Positions 1-11,076 of a DNA stretch of 64,000 bases are shown here, piece after piece. The translations under genes and the position numbers were made by a program. The number at the start of each line of letters is the position of its first letter. The first letter of the stretch is position 1. This DNA is from Corynebacterium anserum (GTDB lineage: Bacteria; Actinomycetota; Actinomycetes; Mycobacteriales; Mycobacteriaceae): the NCBI RefSeq assembly GCF_014262665.1, contig NZ_CP046883.1, forward strand, positions 1-64,000, read 5' to 3'. The notes below the pieces were generated by a model. It was not told the DNA's origin, searched no databases, and was given only the letters and a program-made list of their open reading frames with translations.

Positions 1-1701
1 TCACTAACAGGTACCTTCCAGCAACGATGGGATTCCATCATGGATCGCTGGACCTCTTCACCAGAAAAAGACTCCTCTTTCCCCTCCCTCACCAAGCGTC
101 AAAAAGCATTGCTTGGTCAAATACGTCCAGAAGTACTAGCCGGGAACTATATGATTCTCGCAACGTCTAGCCGAATGGCTCGCGAAGAAGCAGAAACCAA
201 AATGCGCGAGCATATCCACAACGTTTTCAGCCGGGAACTGGGGATACCGGTGCAATTCTCCATCAACATTAAATCTGACGATGAGATGGAGCCACTGTTG
301 CGCCACACTGAGCACACTCATGAGGATCATCAGGATGAATTAGCCGAGGAACACGCACGCGGTTACCGCCCACGCATGGATGCTGTGGATCGTGAGCCTT
401 CCCCTAATCCGAGTAACTGGGGACACATGGTAAGCCCAAGTCTGGCTCGTCCGGAACAATCCAGTGCGCAGCGCCGTGACACACATCCCGCACATGGAAC
501 ACACTCCAGTGGGGTAGAAGTGGCGCAGAAACACGATGGTAGCCGGGCTCTGTTTCCCAACCATAACTCTCCGGAGACGATGAGCTCACCGCATCCTCAC
601 CAGGCCGGTACCGGTCCATCTGCCCCTGAAGGTACACAGCACAGTACGGACTCCAGCGGCGGTGAAAACATGCTCATCAACTCGGCATATACCTTTGAGA
701 ACTTTGTTACGGGCTCCTCCAACCAACTTGCCTATGCAGCGTGCCGCGCAGTAGCAGAGTATCCGGGTGCCGCGTACAACCCGCTGCTCGTCTGGGGAGA
801 GTCGGGTCTAGGAAAAACCCACCTGCTGCACGCAATCGCCCACTATGCGCGGGAGCTTCGTCCAAAATCACGGATCAAGTATGTATCCAGCGAAGAGCTC
901 ACCAATGACTTCATTAATTCTATCTCGACTGGTGCGCGCGAAGATTTCAAACGGCGATACCGCAATCTCGACCTACTCATCGTGGATGACACCCAATTCT
1001 TACAAGGTAAAGAGTCCACCCAGGAGGAGTTTTTCCACACATTCAATGCTCTGCATCAGGCTGGCAAACAGATTGTCTTGAGTTCTGACCGCCCTCCTCA
1101 CCAGTTGACTACTCTGGAAGATCGTCTACGTACACGTTTTGAATCAGGACTGATTAGCGATGTGCAATCTCCTGATTTGGAAACGCGTATGGCAATTCTG
1201 TCGCGCAAAGCTGAATCCAGAAATCTGCAGCTTCCACAGGATGTCAAGGAACTTATAGCCACCCGATATCAAAACTCCATTCGTGAGTTGGAGGGGGCGC
1301 TGACCCGCGTTATCGCATATTGCTCCTTGGGGCACCAGCCATTGACCTTGCAATCTGCAGAAGCTGCACTGCGTGACATTATGCCTGATGATGGCGACAC
1401 AGAAATCACGCCTCAATTGGTCATAGATGTTGTTGCAGAGTTCTATGATCTCTCCGCTAGTGAAATCATCGGTAAAGGTCGAGCACGGCAGATCGCTAAT
1501 GCCCGCCAGATTGGCATGTACCTCTGCCGTGAGCTGACAGATCTCTCCTTACCGAAGTTAGGCGCAGCTTTTGGAGGCCGTGACCACACAACAGTGATGT
1601 ATGCAGAACGTCGTATCAACGACAAGATCCAGGAAGATCACAAGACCTTCAACCAGGTACAAGAGCTCACACAGCGAATTAAGGCTCGCGCAAGGAATTA
1701 G
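1..1701 (+). CDS. dnaA: DnaA replication initiator, 5' end cut by window edge
   Basis: DnaA binds DnaA boxes at oriC, oligomerises with ATP and melts the origin. The AAA+ core has Walker A GESGLGKT (about residue 252 counted from the ATG at 40) and Walker B LLIVDD (about 311). The C-terminal DNA-binding domain IV carries the signature GGRDHTTVMYAERRI near residue 511. The frame is open to base 1, and the residues before the ATG at 40 (FQQRWDSIM) look like the start of domain I. No start codon lies in bases 1-39, so the true start is probably just outside the window. Domain II (about residues 85-215) is a long linker rich in His, Ser, Pro and Glu. oriC and dnaN follow. Identity is certain; only the start is open. 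Confidence 0.97.
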   Translation, partial: SLTGTFQQRWDSIMDRWTSSPEKDSSFPSLTKRQKALLGQIRPEVLAGNYMILATSSRMAREEAETKMREHIHNVFSRELGIPVQFSINIKSDDEMEPLLRHTEHTHEDHQDELAEEHARGYRPRMDAVDREPSPNPSNWGHMVSPSLARPEQSSAQRRDTHPAHGTHSSGVEVAQKHDGSRALFPNHNSPETMSSPHPHQAGTGPSAPEGTQHSTDSSGGENMLINSAYTFENFVTGSSNQLAYAACRAVAEYPGAAYNPLLVWGESGLGKTHLLHAIAHYARELRPKSRIKYVSSEELTNDFINSISTGAREDFKRRYRNLDLLIVDDTQFLQGKESTQEEFFHTFNALHQAGKQIVLSSDRPPHQLTTLEDRLRTRFESGLISDVQSPDLETRMAILSRKAESRNLQLPQDVKELIATRYQNSIRELEGALTRVIAYCSLGHQPLTLQSAEAALRDIMPDDGDTEITPQLVIDVVAEFYDLSASEIIGKGRARQIANARQIGMYLCRELTDLSLPKLGAAFGGRDHTTVMYAERRINDKIQEDHKTFNQVQELTQRIKARARN

Positions 1702-2247
1702 CAAATTTTTCGCGTTGCGGGTGGAACTGACCGAAGTTATCCACAGTTATCCACAGTTTCCTGGGGACAAGTGGATTTTACTGTGGATAACTAAAGGCCG
1801 GTCTACCTCAGCAAAACCTAGTTATCCACAATTCCACAGTGTTTTCCACAGCTGTAATTACATCTTTGTTATTCCGGGTGGAATCCTACAGAGAATCTGA
1901 GCACTGTCACTTCGCGGCCTGACTGGGGATAACCTAGCCTTAGCTGGGAGTAGAACAGTGGATAATCTGTGGATAGCAACCCTTCGGGTGCAATTATCCA
2001 AAGCAACCCTTTGTTATCCACAAGCCTTTCCACGTACATTCCACAGTCCGAAAACGCCGCTGAACAGGGAAAAAGGGGAGAATTGCACAAAACTCACAGC
2101 GCCTAACACTTCTACTGAATCTCTAACTAAAGGGAAAAGAGAAGCAACCTGGACTTGTGAGTTAGTCTTAAACCACGCCGAGAGTGCACGAAACTCGGCT
2201 CTCCAACCAGATGCAACACGACAGAATTAAGAAGGATCACACAAGCT
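1702..2247. other. oriC: Chromosomal replication origin oriC (dnaA-dnaN intergenic region)
   Basis: This 546-base gap holds a cluster of DnaA boxes. Perfect TTATCCACA copies lie at 1737-1745, 1747-1755, 1822-1830 and 2014-2022, with an inverted copy at 1782-1790. Near-matches lie at 1842-1850 (TTTTCCACA), 1957-1965 (inverted, one mismatch), 1968-1976 (inverted) and 1994-2002 (TTATCCAAA). Placement between dnaA and dnaN is the usual actinobacterial arrangement. I did not identify a clear AT-rich unwinding element. The dnaN promoter must also lie here. Confidence 0.93.
1737..1755 (+). promoter_or_regulatory. Pair of perfect DnaA boxes
   Basis: Two perfect TTATCCACA 9-mers in direct orientation (1737-1745 and 1747-1755) are separated by one base, a head-to-tail arrangement suited to cooperative DnaA loading directly after the dnaA stop codon. 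Confidence 0.85.
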
Positions 2248-3432
2248 ATGGAACAGCACACCGTGAGCTTCACAGTGCCGAAGGATGATTTCTCCTCCGC
2301 ACTCGCCTGGGTTGCCCGCTCTCTGCCATCAAAACCCACGCAACCCATCCTCCGCGGTGTGATGATTGTTGCGGATGACGATGGTTTAGAACTTTCAGGC
2401 TTTGACCGCGAAGTCTCTACGCGCGTTCGCATACACGCTGAAGTTGATGAACCCGGGCGGATTCTCGTTGCAGGAAAGCTGGTTTCGGACATCGTGGGAT
2501 CTCTGCCGAATAAGCCGATCACCATGCGTTACGAAGGCACGACCGTCACCCTATCCAGTGGTTCTTCCCGTTTTGAGCTGCGGCCAATGACCATCGAGGA
2601 TTACCCAGTTCTTCCGGAATTACCAACTCCAACTGGTTCTATCAATCCCCATCTGTTTTCCCAAGCCATTAACCAAGTTGCTGTTGCTGCTGGTCGCGAT
2701 GACACTTTGCCCATGCTCACAGGCATTCACGTGGAAATTGACGGCAAAGACGTTGTCATGGCCGCAACGGATCGTTTCCGCCTTGCCGTGCGTAAATTCG
2801 AATGGAACCCTTCAGAGTCTTCTTCGAAAGCCACGCTGTTGGTACCTGCCCGTACTTTGCACGATGCCGCCCGTTCTCTCGACCAGGGTTTCACTAATGA
2901 CGTCACTATTGCCGTCGGCTCCGGGGAGAACATCGGAAGGGAAGGTCTTCTGGGAATCGAAACCGATTCACGTCATATGACAACCCGGTTGCTCGATGCC
3001 GAGTTCCCTAAATTCCGTCCACTTCTTCCTAATCAGCATTCTGCGTTGGCTTCGGTAGAAATCGCTCCACTACTCGATGCGATCCGCCGTGTTTCTCTTG
3101 TCGCCGACCGTAATGCGCAGATCCAGATGGAATTCTCCAGCGACTCGTTGATCCTGTCTGCTGGCGGCAGTGAAGTAGGTAAAGCCACTGAACAACTCGA
3201 TTGTGCTTTCACAGGTGAACCTTTGACCATCGCATTTAACCCGAGCTATCTCAAAGAAGGTCTGTCCGCTATTGATTCTCAGCGCGTAGTATTTGGTTTC
3301 ACCATGCCTTCGCGTCCGGCTATCCTCATCCCTGAACCACAGGAATTGCCTGAGGCAGACGCTGAAGGAAATTTCCCGACTCCGGATACGAAATTCACAT
3401 ATCTTCTCATGCCAGTTCGCCTACCGGGCTAA
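2248..3432 (+). CDS. dnaN: DNA polymerase III beta subunit (sliding clamp)
   Basis: The clamp encircles DNA as a dimer and tethers polymerase III and other replication and repair enzymes. The 394-residue product has the usual clamp length (three beta-clamp domains). It starts MEQHTVSFTVPKDDF, contains AAGRDDTLPMLTGIHVEI at the domain 1-2 junction region, and ends in the clamp-type tail YLLMPVRLPG. A purine-rich AGAAGGAT stretch lies about 10 bases upstream of the ATG. It sits directly after oriC, with recF 18 bases downstream, so the two are probably co-transcribed. Confidence 0.97.
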   Translation: MEQHTVSFTVPKDDFSSALAWVARSLPSKPTQPILRGVMIVADDDGLELSGFDREVSTRVRIHAEVDEPGRILVAGKLVSDIVGSLPNKPITMRYEGTTVTLSSGSSRFELRPMTIEDYPVLPELPTPTGSINPHLFSQAINQVAVAAGRDDTLPMLTGIHVEIDGKDVVMAATDRFRLAVRKFEWNPSESSSKATLLVPARTLHDAARSLDQGFTNDVTIAVGSGENIGREGLLGIETDSRHMTTRLLDAEFPKFRPLLPNQHSALASVEIAPLLDAIRRVSLVADRNAQIQMEFSSDSLILSAGGSEVGKATEQLDCAFTGEPLTIAFNPSYLKEGLSAIDSQRVVFGFTMPSRPAILIPEPQELPEADAEGNFPTPDTKFTYLLMPVRLPG

Positions 3433-3450
3433 GCTTCACACTTTCACGAC

Positions 3451-4740
3451 ATGTACGTCCGTTCTTTGCAACTCGAGGATTTCCGTTCCTGGAAGTCTCT
3501 TGATCTCACGTTAAAGCCGGGCGTTGTCGTCTTTTCTGGGCCGAATGGGCACGGCAAGACGAACATCGTCGAAGCTTTGGGTTACTTGGCTCATTTGGGT
3601 TCTCATCGCGTGAATTCAGATGCTGCAGTGGTACGTGAGAATCAATCGATGGCACTGGTATCTGCTACGGCGGTAAACGGTACGCGGGAACTCACTGCCC
3701 GGCTTACTATCAGACCTCACGGTGCCAATAAGGCTCATATCAACCGGACAACGCTAGCTACTACCCGAGAGCTTCTAGGCATTGTTCGTACTACATTGTT
3801 CTCCCCGGAGGATCTGGCTTTGGTGCGTGGAGAACCGGAGCAGCGCCGTAATTTCCTCGACACCATCATGATCGCACGTTATCCACGATTAGCTGCCGTG
3901 AAAAGCGATTATGACAAGGCTCTGCGCCAACGCAATGCACTGTTGCGTTCCCATGCTATGCGTTCAGCTTTTGCTCCAGGCGAAAGTGATGAAGATGCTC
4001 TAGCCGCATTGTCTACCTTGGATGTGTGGGATGCACAGTTGGCAGCATTGGGAGGGCAAATCATGTCGGCACGTGTGCAGGTGGTGCATGATTTAGCCCC
4101 TCATCTTGCGGAAACTTATCAACGACTGGCTCCGGAGTCTCGTCCTGCACACATGTCCTATACCTCCACCGTTGATGCCCTACTTGCGGACTCGGGCGTG
4201 CATCTTGCTTATTCTGAGCCAGGAGAGCCGACAGCTTTGCTGAGCCCTGAAATCGCTGAGGCCACGTTGCTTCAAGGTTTTGCGGACAAGCGAGCCCAAG
4301 AAATCGATAGGGGGACGACACTCCTTGGACCACACCGCGATGATGTGATTTTGATGTTGGGTTCGCAACCCGCAAAGGGATTCGCATCGCATGGGGAATC
4401 ATGGTCTTTTGCCCTCTCTTTGCGCCTTGGAGCATTCTTCATGCAACGGGGAGATGGCATAGAGCCTGTGGTTATTCTCGATGACGTTTTCGCTGAGCTT
4501 GATTCTTCTCGACGCCACGCATTAGTATCGCTCGTTTCCGAAGCAGAACAAGTGCTTATCACTGCAGCGGTGAATGAGGATATCCCAGAGGAGCTAAAGG
4601 AAGGAGCACAGATCATCACCATTGAAGCTCGTGTGACAGCAAAAGATGGCCGCATCTCTCATGTCGTAACGGGCGATGTTTCTCACAGTGTTTCACGAAC
4701 TAGCGTCTCGAATATATGTGAAGGTGACTGTGATGAGTGA
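3451..4740 (+). CDS. recF: RecF recombination mediator ATPase
   Basis: RecF is an SMC-like ATPase that helps load RecA at single-strand gaps during replication repair. The 429-residue protein begins MYVRSLQLEDFRSW, with Walker A GPNGHGKTN near residue 31. LLGPHRDD lies near residue 290, and Walker B with D-loop, VVILDDVFAELDSSRR, near residue 340. Family members are often slightly shorter (about 360-400); the extra length here is partly the C-terminal tail after the ATPase core. Its stop overlaps the start of the next gene by 8 bases, which indicates translational coupling in the dnaN-recF-DUF721 operon. Confidence 0.96.
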   Translation: MYVRSLQLEDFRSWKSLDLTLKPGVVVFSGPNGHGKTNIVEALGYLAHLGSHRVNSDAAVVRENQSMALVSATAVNGTRELTARLTIRPHGANKAHINRTTLATTRELLGIVRTTLFSPEDLALVRGEPEQRRNFLDTIMIARYPRLAAVKSDYDKALRQRNALLRSHAMRSAFAPGESDEDALAALSTLDVWDAQLAALGGQIMSARVQVVHDLAPHLAETYQRLAPESRPAHMSYTSTVDALLADSGVHLAYSEPGEPTALLSPEIAEATLLQGFADKRAQEIDRGTTLLGPHRDDVILMLGSQPAKGFASHGESWSFALSLRLGAFFMQRGDGIEPVVILDDVFAELDSSRRHALVSLVSEAEQVLITAAVNEDIPEELKEGAQIITIEARVTAKDGRISHVVTGDVSHSVSRTSVSNICEGDCDE

Positions 4741-5311
4741 ACCACATAGTCAGCCTGATAATTCCAATCCGCCTGATCGGAACTTAGACCCTGTTGCTCA
4801 AGCGTTGGCTGCTCTTCGGCAGGCGGGTGGTACTCCTACCGGGAATTTGCCAGAAGTGGCGTCGAGAAAAAGAATGAGAGATACCCGAGGCCGCGGTGCT
4901 CATGTGAGGAAAAGGCCGACGGGTCTCGATGGACGTGCTGACCGGAGTTACCGGGATCCTAAGCCTCTCAGCGAGTTGGTTTACAGCACTATTAAGCGTT
5001 TTGGTTGGGCTGAGGACTTCGCAGTCGGTTCGATCATGACTAACTGGGCTGAGATCGTGGGACCTCACGTGGCTGAGCACACGCAGCCGGTAACATTTAA
5101 CAAGGGCAAGCGAGAGTTAGTGATCCAATGTAATTCCACGTCGTGGGCTACCCAGTTGCGCTATATGAAACCGCAAATCTTACAGGCTATCGAACGACTT
5201 GCCCGTGAAGATCTGGTGCGTGATGTGAAGATTCTTGCTCCGAATCTGGGTCCGAAGCCGAAAGGACGCTTCCGGGTAAAAGGCCGGGGACCCCGCGATG
5301 ATTACGGATAA
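4733..5311 (+). CDS. DUF721 family protein (DciA-like)
   Basis: This is a 192-residue protein starting MSEPHSQPDNSN. The first 80 residues are polar and probably disordered. The rest is the DUF721 domain, running from KPLSELVYSTIKRFGW through NWAEIVGPHVAEHT to SWATQLRYMKPQIL. In other bacteria DUF721/DciA proteins bind the replicative helicase DnaB and help load it. That role is inferred here from family and from the position between recF and gyrB. I chose the ATG at 4733 because it overlaps the recF stop; an upstream in-frame ATG at 4676 lies deep inside recF. The gene carries one copy of the TGGCGTCGA motif at 4857. Confidence 0.9.
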   Translation: MSEPHSQPDNSNPPDRNLDPVAQALAALRQAGGTPTGNLPEVASRKRMRDTRGRGAHVRKRPTGLDGRADRSYRDPKPLSELVYSTIKRFGWAEDFAVGSIMTNWAEIVGPHVAEHTQPVTFNKGKRELVIQCNSTSWATQLRYMKPQILQAIERLAREDLVRDVKILAPNLGPKPKGRFRVKGRGPRDDYG

Positions 5312-5392
5312 TCGTTGCAGCCAGTGACCCCATGAAGCGTCCTGATTGAAAAAGGGGGGTCCTCCCTGAGGAAGGGATAGAGAAGAAACTAA

Positions 5393-7006
5393 TTAGTCAT
5401 TCTTCTTAGCTTTTTCAGCCTCCCTCTCCTCTTTAGTTTTGCCCTTATTCACCTTCTTGTGGCCAGGCTCGTAGAAAGAATCGCCGATGGCAGAAGGGAC
5501 AAGTGAACCGAGGGAGGAGCGCTCATAAGAAGAATCAGCGCTGTGAGTTGCTCCTTCGAGATCAGGCTTGCCATCACCGGGACCATCGTTGTTAAAGCCC
5601 ATGCATGTTCCGGTGACAGGTCTATTGTTAAAACGATCCATCAAGAAGCTGAGACCAAATGGACCGCCGGAAATTGCTTGGATGAAGTGGTTGTAGTCCT
5701 CGGCTGGCGGGACAAAATCATCGCGGTAGACCACTTGGCCACCCTTTTCACACCAGGTCTTTGCCAAATTCTTAGCTTGCTCGTATTCAACGTTCGCATC
5801 ATTGCGGCCAGAAATGATCATCACCGGTGCGGAAGGCTTACCATTGCCAATCTTCTGGTCATTCATCGCTGTAGTTGCAGCAGGAAGATCCTTAAGAAGC
5901 GCATCGAGGTCTTTGCCGGACGTGGTCCATTCTCCGGTGCGCTGGTAACCGTATTTTTCAGTGATTTCATCGGTGCAGGAGGTTGAGAGATCTTCCAAAG
6001 CTGCCTTACCTGCCGGACTGAGATTTTTGTCCAGATCAGGCTTGAGTTGTGGATAACGAGCGATTAGACCATTAATGGTGAATCCGATAGCGCCGACCAA
6101 GTCAGAGCCATCAATGTGTTTCTGAACAGCATTGAGGTCTGCTGGGGGAGCGGATGCGTAGCCACCGGCGATCTGTAGATCCGGGGCGTAGTTTGATCCC
6201 TCCTCGATGGCAGCTGCTGAGGCACCGCCACCTTGGGAGTGACCGTAGAAACCAACCTTGCCGAAGTTATCTTTACCCACCAGGTTCCGAGCAGCTCGCG
6301 CAGCATCCAACATCGCATGCGCTTGGTCGAGGCGGTTCATGTAGGTGTGCATACCTGGGGTACCCATGCCGATGTAGTCAGTGACAAATACGCGAACACC
6401 TTGGGCTGCAAAAATCCCGTCGTACAAGCCTTCCAGATTGACGGTGCGGCCTGTTGTTAGTGGGTCAGGGTTTCCATCGAGAGGCCAGTTACGGGTAGGG
6501 GCGCATTGGTCACCCTGGCCGACGGTTCCGCGACCAATCACCACCGTGGGACGTGAGCCGGGGCCTGTCCATGGAACAGTAGGTTCCACCATGTAACCGG
6601 TTACTGGGGTTGCTTTTCCGTACATGTCGGTGGTGGTGTACATCACCTTGGTTGCCTTCTTTGGCATGGTGATATGCACACCGTTGATTGGACCGGACAT
6701 TGCGACTTCCTTCTTCCTGAGGATGTCGCCAGGAGCACCGGGGGTTACGTTGTCTGTGTTGTAGAAGGGATCGACGTCACCTTTTTCAGTCCGTGGTTTC
6801 GTGCTCGAAGAACCAGTTGAAGAGCCGTGAGGGTATTGGTTTTTGGAGACACTGGATAATAAAGAGGACATTTCCGCGCCGGGATCATTGGCATCTTTGG
6901 CTGTTGCTGTGGCGGGGAAGGCGGCCATTGCAGTGGCAGTAGCAATGGCTGTGGTTGTATAGGCTGCGGCCTTGAGGGCGCGGCGCAGAGCGTTGGTGTT
7001 CTTCAT
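5393..7006 (-). CDS. Secretory lipase (LIP family, alpha/beta hydrolase)
   Basis: A predicted exported triacylglycerol lipase or esterase of 537 residues, of the secretory lipase type also known from Candida. The N terminus MKNTNALRRALK followed by an Ala/Thr-rich hydrophobic run ending near ATATAKDA is a signal peptide. The nucleophile elbow GHSQGG lies near residue 255. The candidate catalytic Asp is in SGRNDANVEY near 402 and the His in EDYNHFIQA near 439. The C terminus is Lys/Glu-rich and polar. An earlier in-frame ATG at 7138 would add 44 residues before the signal peptide, so I reject it. The gene is monocistronic and opposite to its neighbours. Substrate is unknown; cell-envelope or host lipids are possible. 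Confidence 0.85.
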   Translation of the reverse strand: MKNTNALRRALKAAAYTTTAIATATAMAAFPATATAKDANDPGAEMSSLLSSVSKNQYPHGSSTGSSSTKPRTEKGDVDPFYNTDNVTPGAPGDILRKKEVAMSGPINGVHITMPKKATKVMYTTTDMYGKATPVTGYMVEPTVPWTGPGSRPTVVIGRGTVGQGDQCAPTRNWPLDGNPDPLTTGRTVNLEGLYDGIFAAQGVRVFVTDYIGMGTPGMHTYMNRLDQAHAMLDAARAARNLVGKDNFGKVGFYGHSQGGGASAAAIEEGSNYAPDLQIAGGYASAPPADLNAVQKHIDGSDLVGAIGFTINGLIARYPQLKPDLDKNLSPAGKAALEDLSTSCTDEITEKYGYQRTGEWTTSGKDLDALLKDLPAATTAMNDQKIGNGKPSAPVMIISGRNDANVEYEQAKNLAKTWCEKGGQVVYRDDFVPPAEDYNHFIQAISGGPFGLSFLMDRFNNRPVTGTCMGFNNDGPGDGKPDLEGATHSADSSYERSSLGSLVPSAIGDSFYEPGHKKVNKGKTKEEREAEKAKKND

Positions 7007-7184
7007 GCCGGCAATTATGTTGCATGACAAAATAACAGGGGAAGAGTTTGGAGAAAAATAGTGTTTCAAGGCCGAGAAACCGGTGAAAATGCATGTCGCT
7101 GCGCCCCCAAAGAGGGGGAGTGACGACTCACTCTTCACATGGAATCTCTACACGTCCTTGTATGATTTTTGCACCAAGACGGGC

Positions 7185-7190
7185 TAGAAT
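7185..7190 (+). promoter_or_regulatory. Candidate -10 element of gyrB
   Basis: TAGAAT at 7185-7190 lies within GGCTAGAATGGG, about 40 bases before the gyrB GTG. The same core GCTAGAATGG precedes gyrA at 11032-11041, so the two gyrase genes may share promoter architecture. No good -35 box is visible. Confidence 0.55.
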
Positions 7191-7224
7191 GGGGTGGTTA
7201 ATGTCCGCTGAAAAGGGAGCTTGA

Positions 7225-9258
<2,034 letters not shown>

Positions 9259-9266
9259 TTATCGAT

Positions 9267-10187
9267 GTGACTTCTTCCGCGTCAAATAATTCAGACATTC
9301 AATTCCCTCGTCTCTTGAACACGGTAATGCCCGATTCTTCCGTGTCTTCGGTGCGTCTTTTCTCTCCTGAGAACGACGTCACCTCTCCTCTCACACGGGC
9401 TACACCTTTAATTGTCATGTGGCCCGGTTTTGGAATGGGAGCACGTTATTACGATCCGATGGGTAAGGAACTTGCACGGCGGGGGTTTAACGTAGCTACC
9501 GGTGAATTACGGGGACAAGGCACATCAACAGCTCGAGCTTCTCGCGAGAAAAGTTGGGGCTATCACCACGTGGCATCGGAAGATTATCCGGCCACCGTTA
9601 GGGCAGCCAAAAAGGCATTTAACCTGCCAGAAGCCTATCCCACAGTGTTCCTCTGCCACTCCATGGGAGGGCAAATTGGTGCATTGTTCATGGCTCGAGA
9701 CGATGCGAATGTCTTAAATGTCAAAGGGCTCATGGGAGTGGGTGCAGGTACCCCCTATCATGGTGGTTTTCAGGGCAAACAGTATTGGCGTTTACGAATT
9801 GGTTCCCAACTAATGAAAGCCGTCATAAAGCTCAAAGGCTATCAGCCAGAAGGCGTGTTGGATTTCTCTGGTTATGGGCGCCAAGCAAAAGATCACGTAC
9901 TTGAGTGGATCCGGTATTCCCAAACAAATCATCTGAGGGAACTCGCGGGAGAAGACTGTGATTATGAAGCGGCCAAGGCTCAGATAACGAAGCCAGTCTT
10001 ATTAACGCGTTGTATCAACGACGAGGATTGCCCTATTCCATCCTGCAATAACTTGGCCATGAGTTTGCCTAAGGCCGATGTTGAGGTGGAACAATTATCA
10101 GAGCCACTGGGCCACAACCGTTGGGCTCGAGAACCTGAAGTCATCGCTAACCGCTTAGAGCGGTTCATACGAGAGAAAATTCGCTAA
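9267..10187 (+). CDS. Alpha/beta hydrolase family protein
   Basis: A probable cytoplasmic serine hydrolase of 306 residues starting at GTG 9267, 8 bases after gyrB, so likely read through from gyrB. The nucleophile elbow CHSMGG lies near residue 130, preceded by the oxyanion-region motif MWPGFGMGARYYD near 52. A candidate catalytic Asp is in CINDEDCPIP and the His in PLGHNRWAREP near the C terminus. There is no signal peptide. It resembles serine aminopeptidase or monoglyceride-lipase-like hydrolases, but the substrate cannot be read from the sequence. Confidence 0.8.
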   Translation: MTSSASNNSDIQFPRLLNTVMPDSSVSSVRLFSPENDVTSPLTRATPLIVMWPGFGMGARYYDPMGKELARRGFNVATGELRGQGTSTARASREKSWGYHHVASEDYPATVRAAKKAFNLPEAYPTVFLCHSMGGQIGALFMARDDANVLNVKGLMGVGAGTPYHGGFQGKQYWRLRIGSQLMKAVIKLKGYQPEGVLDFSGYGRQAKDHVLEWIRYSQTNHLRELAGEDCDYEAAKAQITKPVLLTRCINDEDCPIPSCNNLAMSLPKADVEVEQLSEPLGHNRWAREPEVIANRLERFIREKIR

Positions 10188-10212
10188 CGCCATCTCAGCA
10201 GATCGTGGCGTT
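10186..10212 (+). terminator. Weak hairpin after the hydrolase gene
   Basis: Perfect 7-bp arms AACGCCA (10186-10192) and TGGCGTT (10206-10212) overlap the stop codon of the preceding gene. The T-tract after it is poor (TTCTTG), so termination is only possible. Confidence 0.35.
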
Positions 10213-10395
10213 CTTGACCCCTGACTTCATCCTTCAACGCATGAACCGTTCAGCGACAGTGGGCTAGGGGTTCTGCGGCTAAGGCTAGTTTTACCCCTGA
10301 CTGGAAGGCTCCTGCAGGATGTGTGTGAAACAATGGGATGCAGGTTTCTCTGTTGAAGACCGTCTCTTTATTGAAGACCGAGGAGTGAAATTTCC

Positions 10396-10980
10396 ATGCG
10401 TCGAATTAAGTGTGGATACCGTGCAATGGAGCCACAAGCTGGTCTAAAGCACGTAGGGGCTCTGGCTCTCAGCGTTGTGCTTGGATTCGGTGTGGTAGCT
10501 TGCTCCGACTCTGGCCAAGGAACGTCCGACGCGTCAAATCCCACCGGCGCTCAGGCTGCCGATGGTACTAATCAGGCCACTCAAGGGAGTGAACAACAAT
10601 CTAGCGCAAACAATAAGGACAATGTTTTTGCTGTTAAGAAGGGGGATTGTTTGCAGCTAGAGGGAAACCTCAACGGTGAGGTCAAGAGTTTGGATCGCCG
10701 TGACTGCAAAGAAGACCATAACGCAGAGGTCTACGCAGAGACAGAAATGACTGATACTGCCTTTCCAGGTATGGAGGCAGCAGCAAAGAAATCCCAGGAA
10801 TACTGTGCTGAGGAATTTGAGCCTTTCATCGGCAAAAAAGGCAGCCAGTCTGAATTGACAGTGCGTTTCCTCCATCCAACCCAGGAGAGCTGGGATCAAG
10901 AAGATGACCGCACCATTCAGTGCATCGTGGTTGATCCGGGGGGCACGGTGAAGAACACTTTGAAGAATTCAAAGCGCTAA
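10396..10980 (+). CDS. Lipoprotein with septum-formation-like domain
   Basis: A 194-residue exported lipoprotein. A hydrophobic segment after MRRIKCGYRAM ends in the lipobox VVAC (Cys near residue 36), followed by a Ser/Thr/Asn/Gln-rich spacer. The folded part has the Cys pattern of actinobacterial septum-formation domains (PF13845-like): VKKGDCLQLEG, DRRDCKEDHNAEVYAE, EYCAEEF, then a late Cys in TIQCIVVDPGG. The domain name is from memory of the family pattern and no search was run. An alternative start is the ATG at residue 11 (MEPQAGLKHVG). It lies between gyrB and gyrA, but the gene order alone gives no functional link. Confidence 0.72.
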   Translation: MRRIKCGYRAMEPQAGLKHVGALALSVVLGFGVVACSDSGQGTSDASNPTGAQAADGTNQATQGSEQQSSANNKDNVFAVKKGDCLQLEGNLNGEVKSLDRRDCKEDHNAEVYAETEMTDTAFPGMEAAAKKSQEYCAEEFEPFIGKKGSQSELTVRFLHPTQESWDQEDDRTIQCIVVDPGGTVKNTLKNSKR

Positions 10981-11033
10981 ACCTAGAAGGGTTTCCGGGG
11001 CTGCAGTACGGCAGGATTAGGCCTGTAACGTGC

Positions 11034-11039
11034 TAGAAT
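11034..11039 (+). promoter_or_regulatory. Candidate -10 element of gyrA
   Basis: TAGAAT at 11034-11039 overlaps the upstream in-frame ATG at 11038. Transcription would begin near 11046, so the ATG at 11038 would be outside the message. This supports the GTG at 11077 as the gyrA start. Confidence 0.6.
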
Positions 11040-11076
11040 GGTTCAGTCTGTCCCTAGTAGAAAGGAACGCTCTCAC

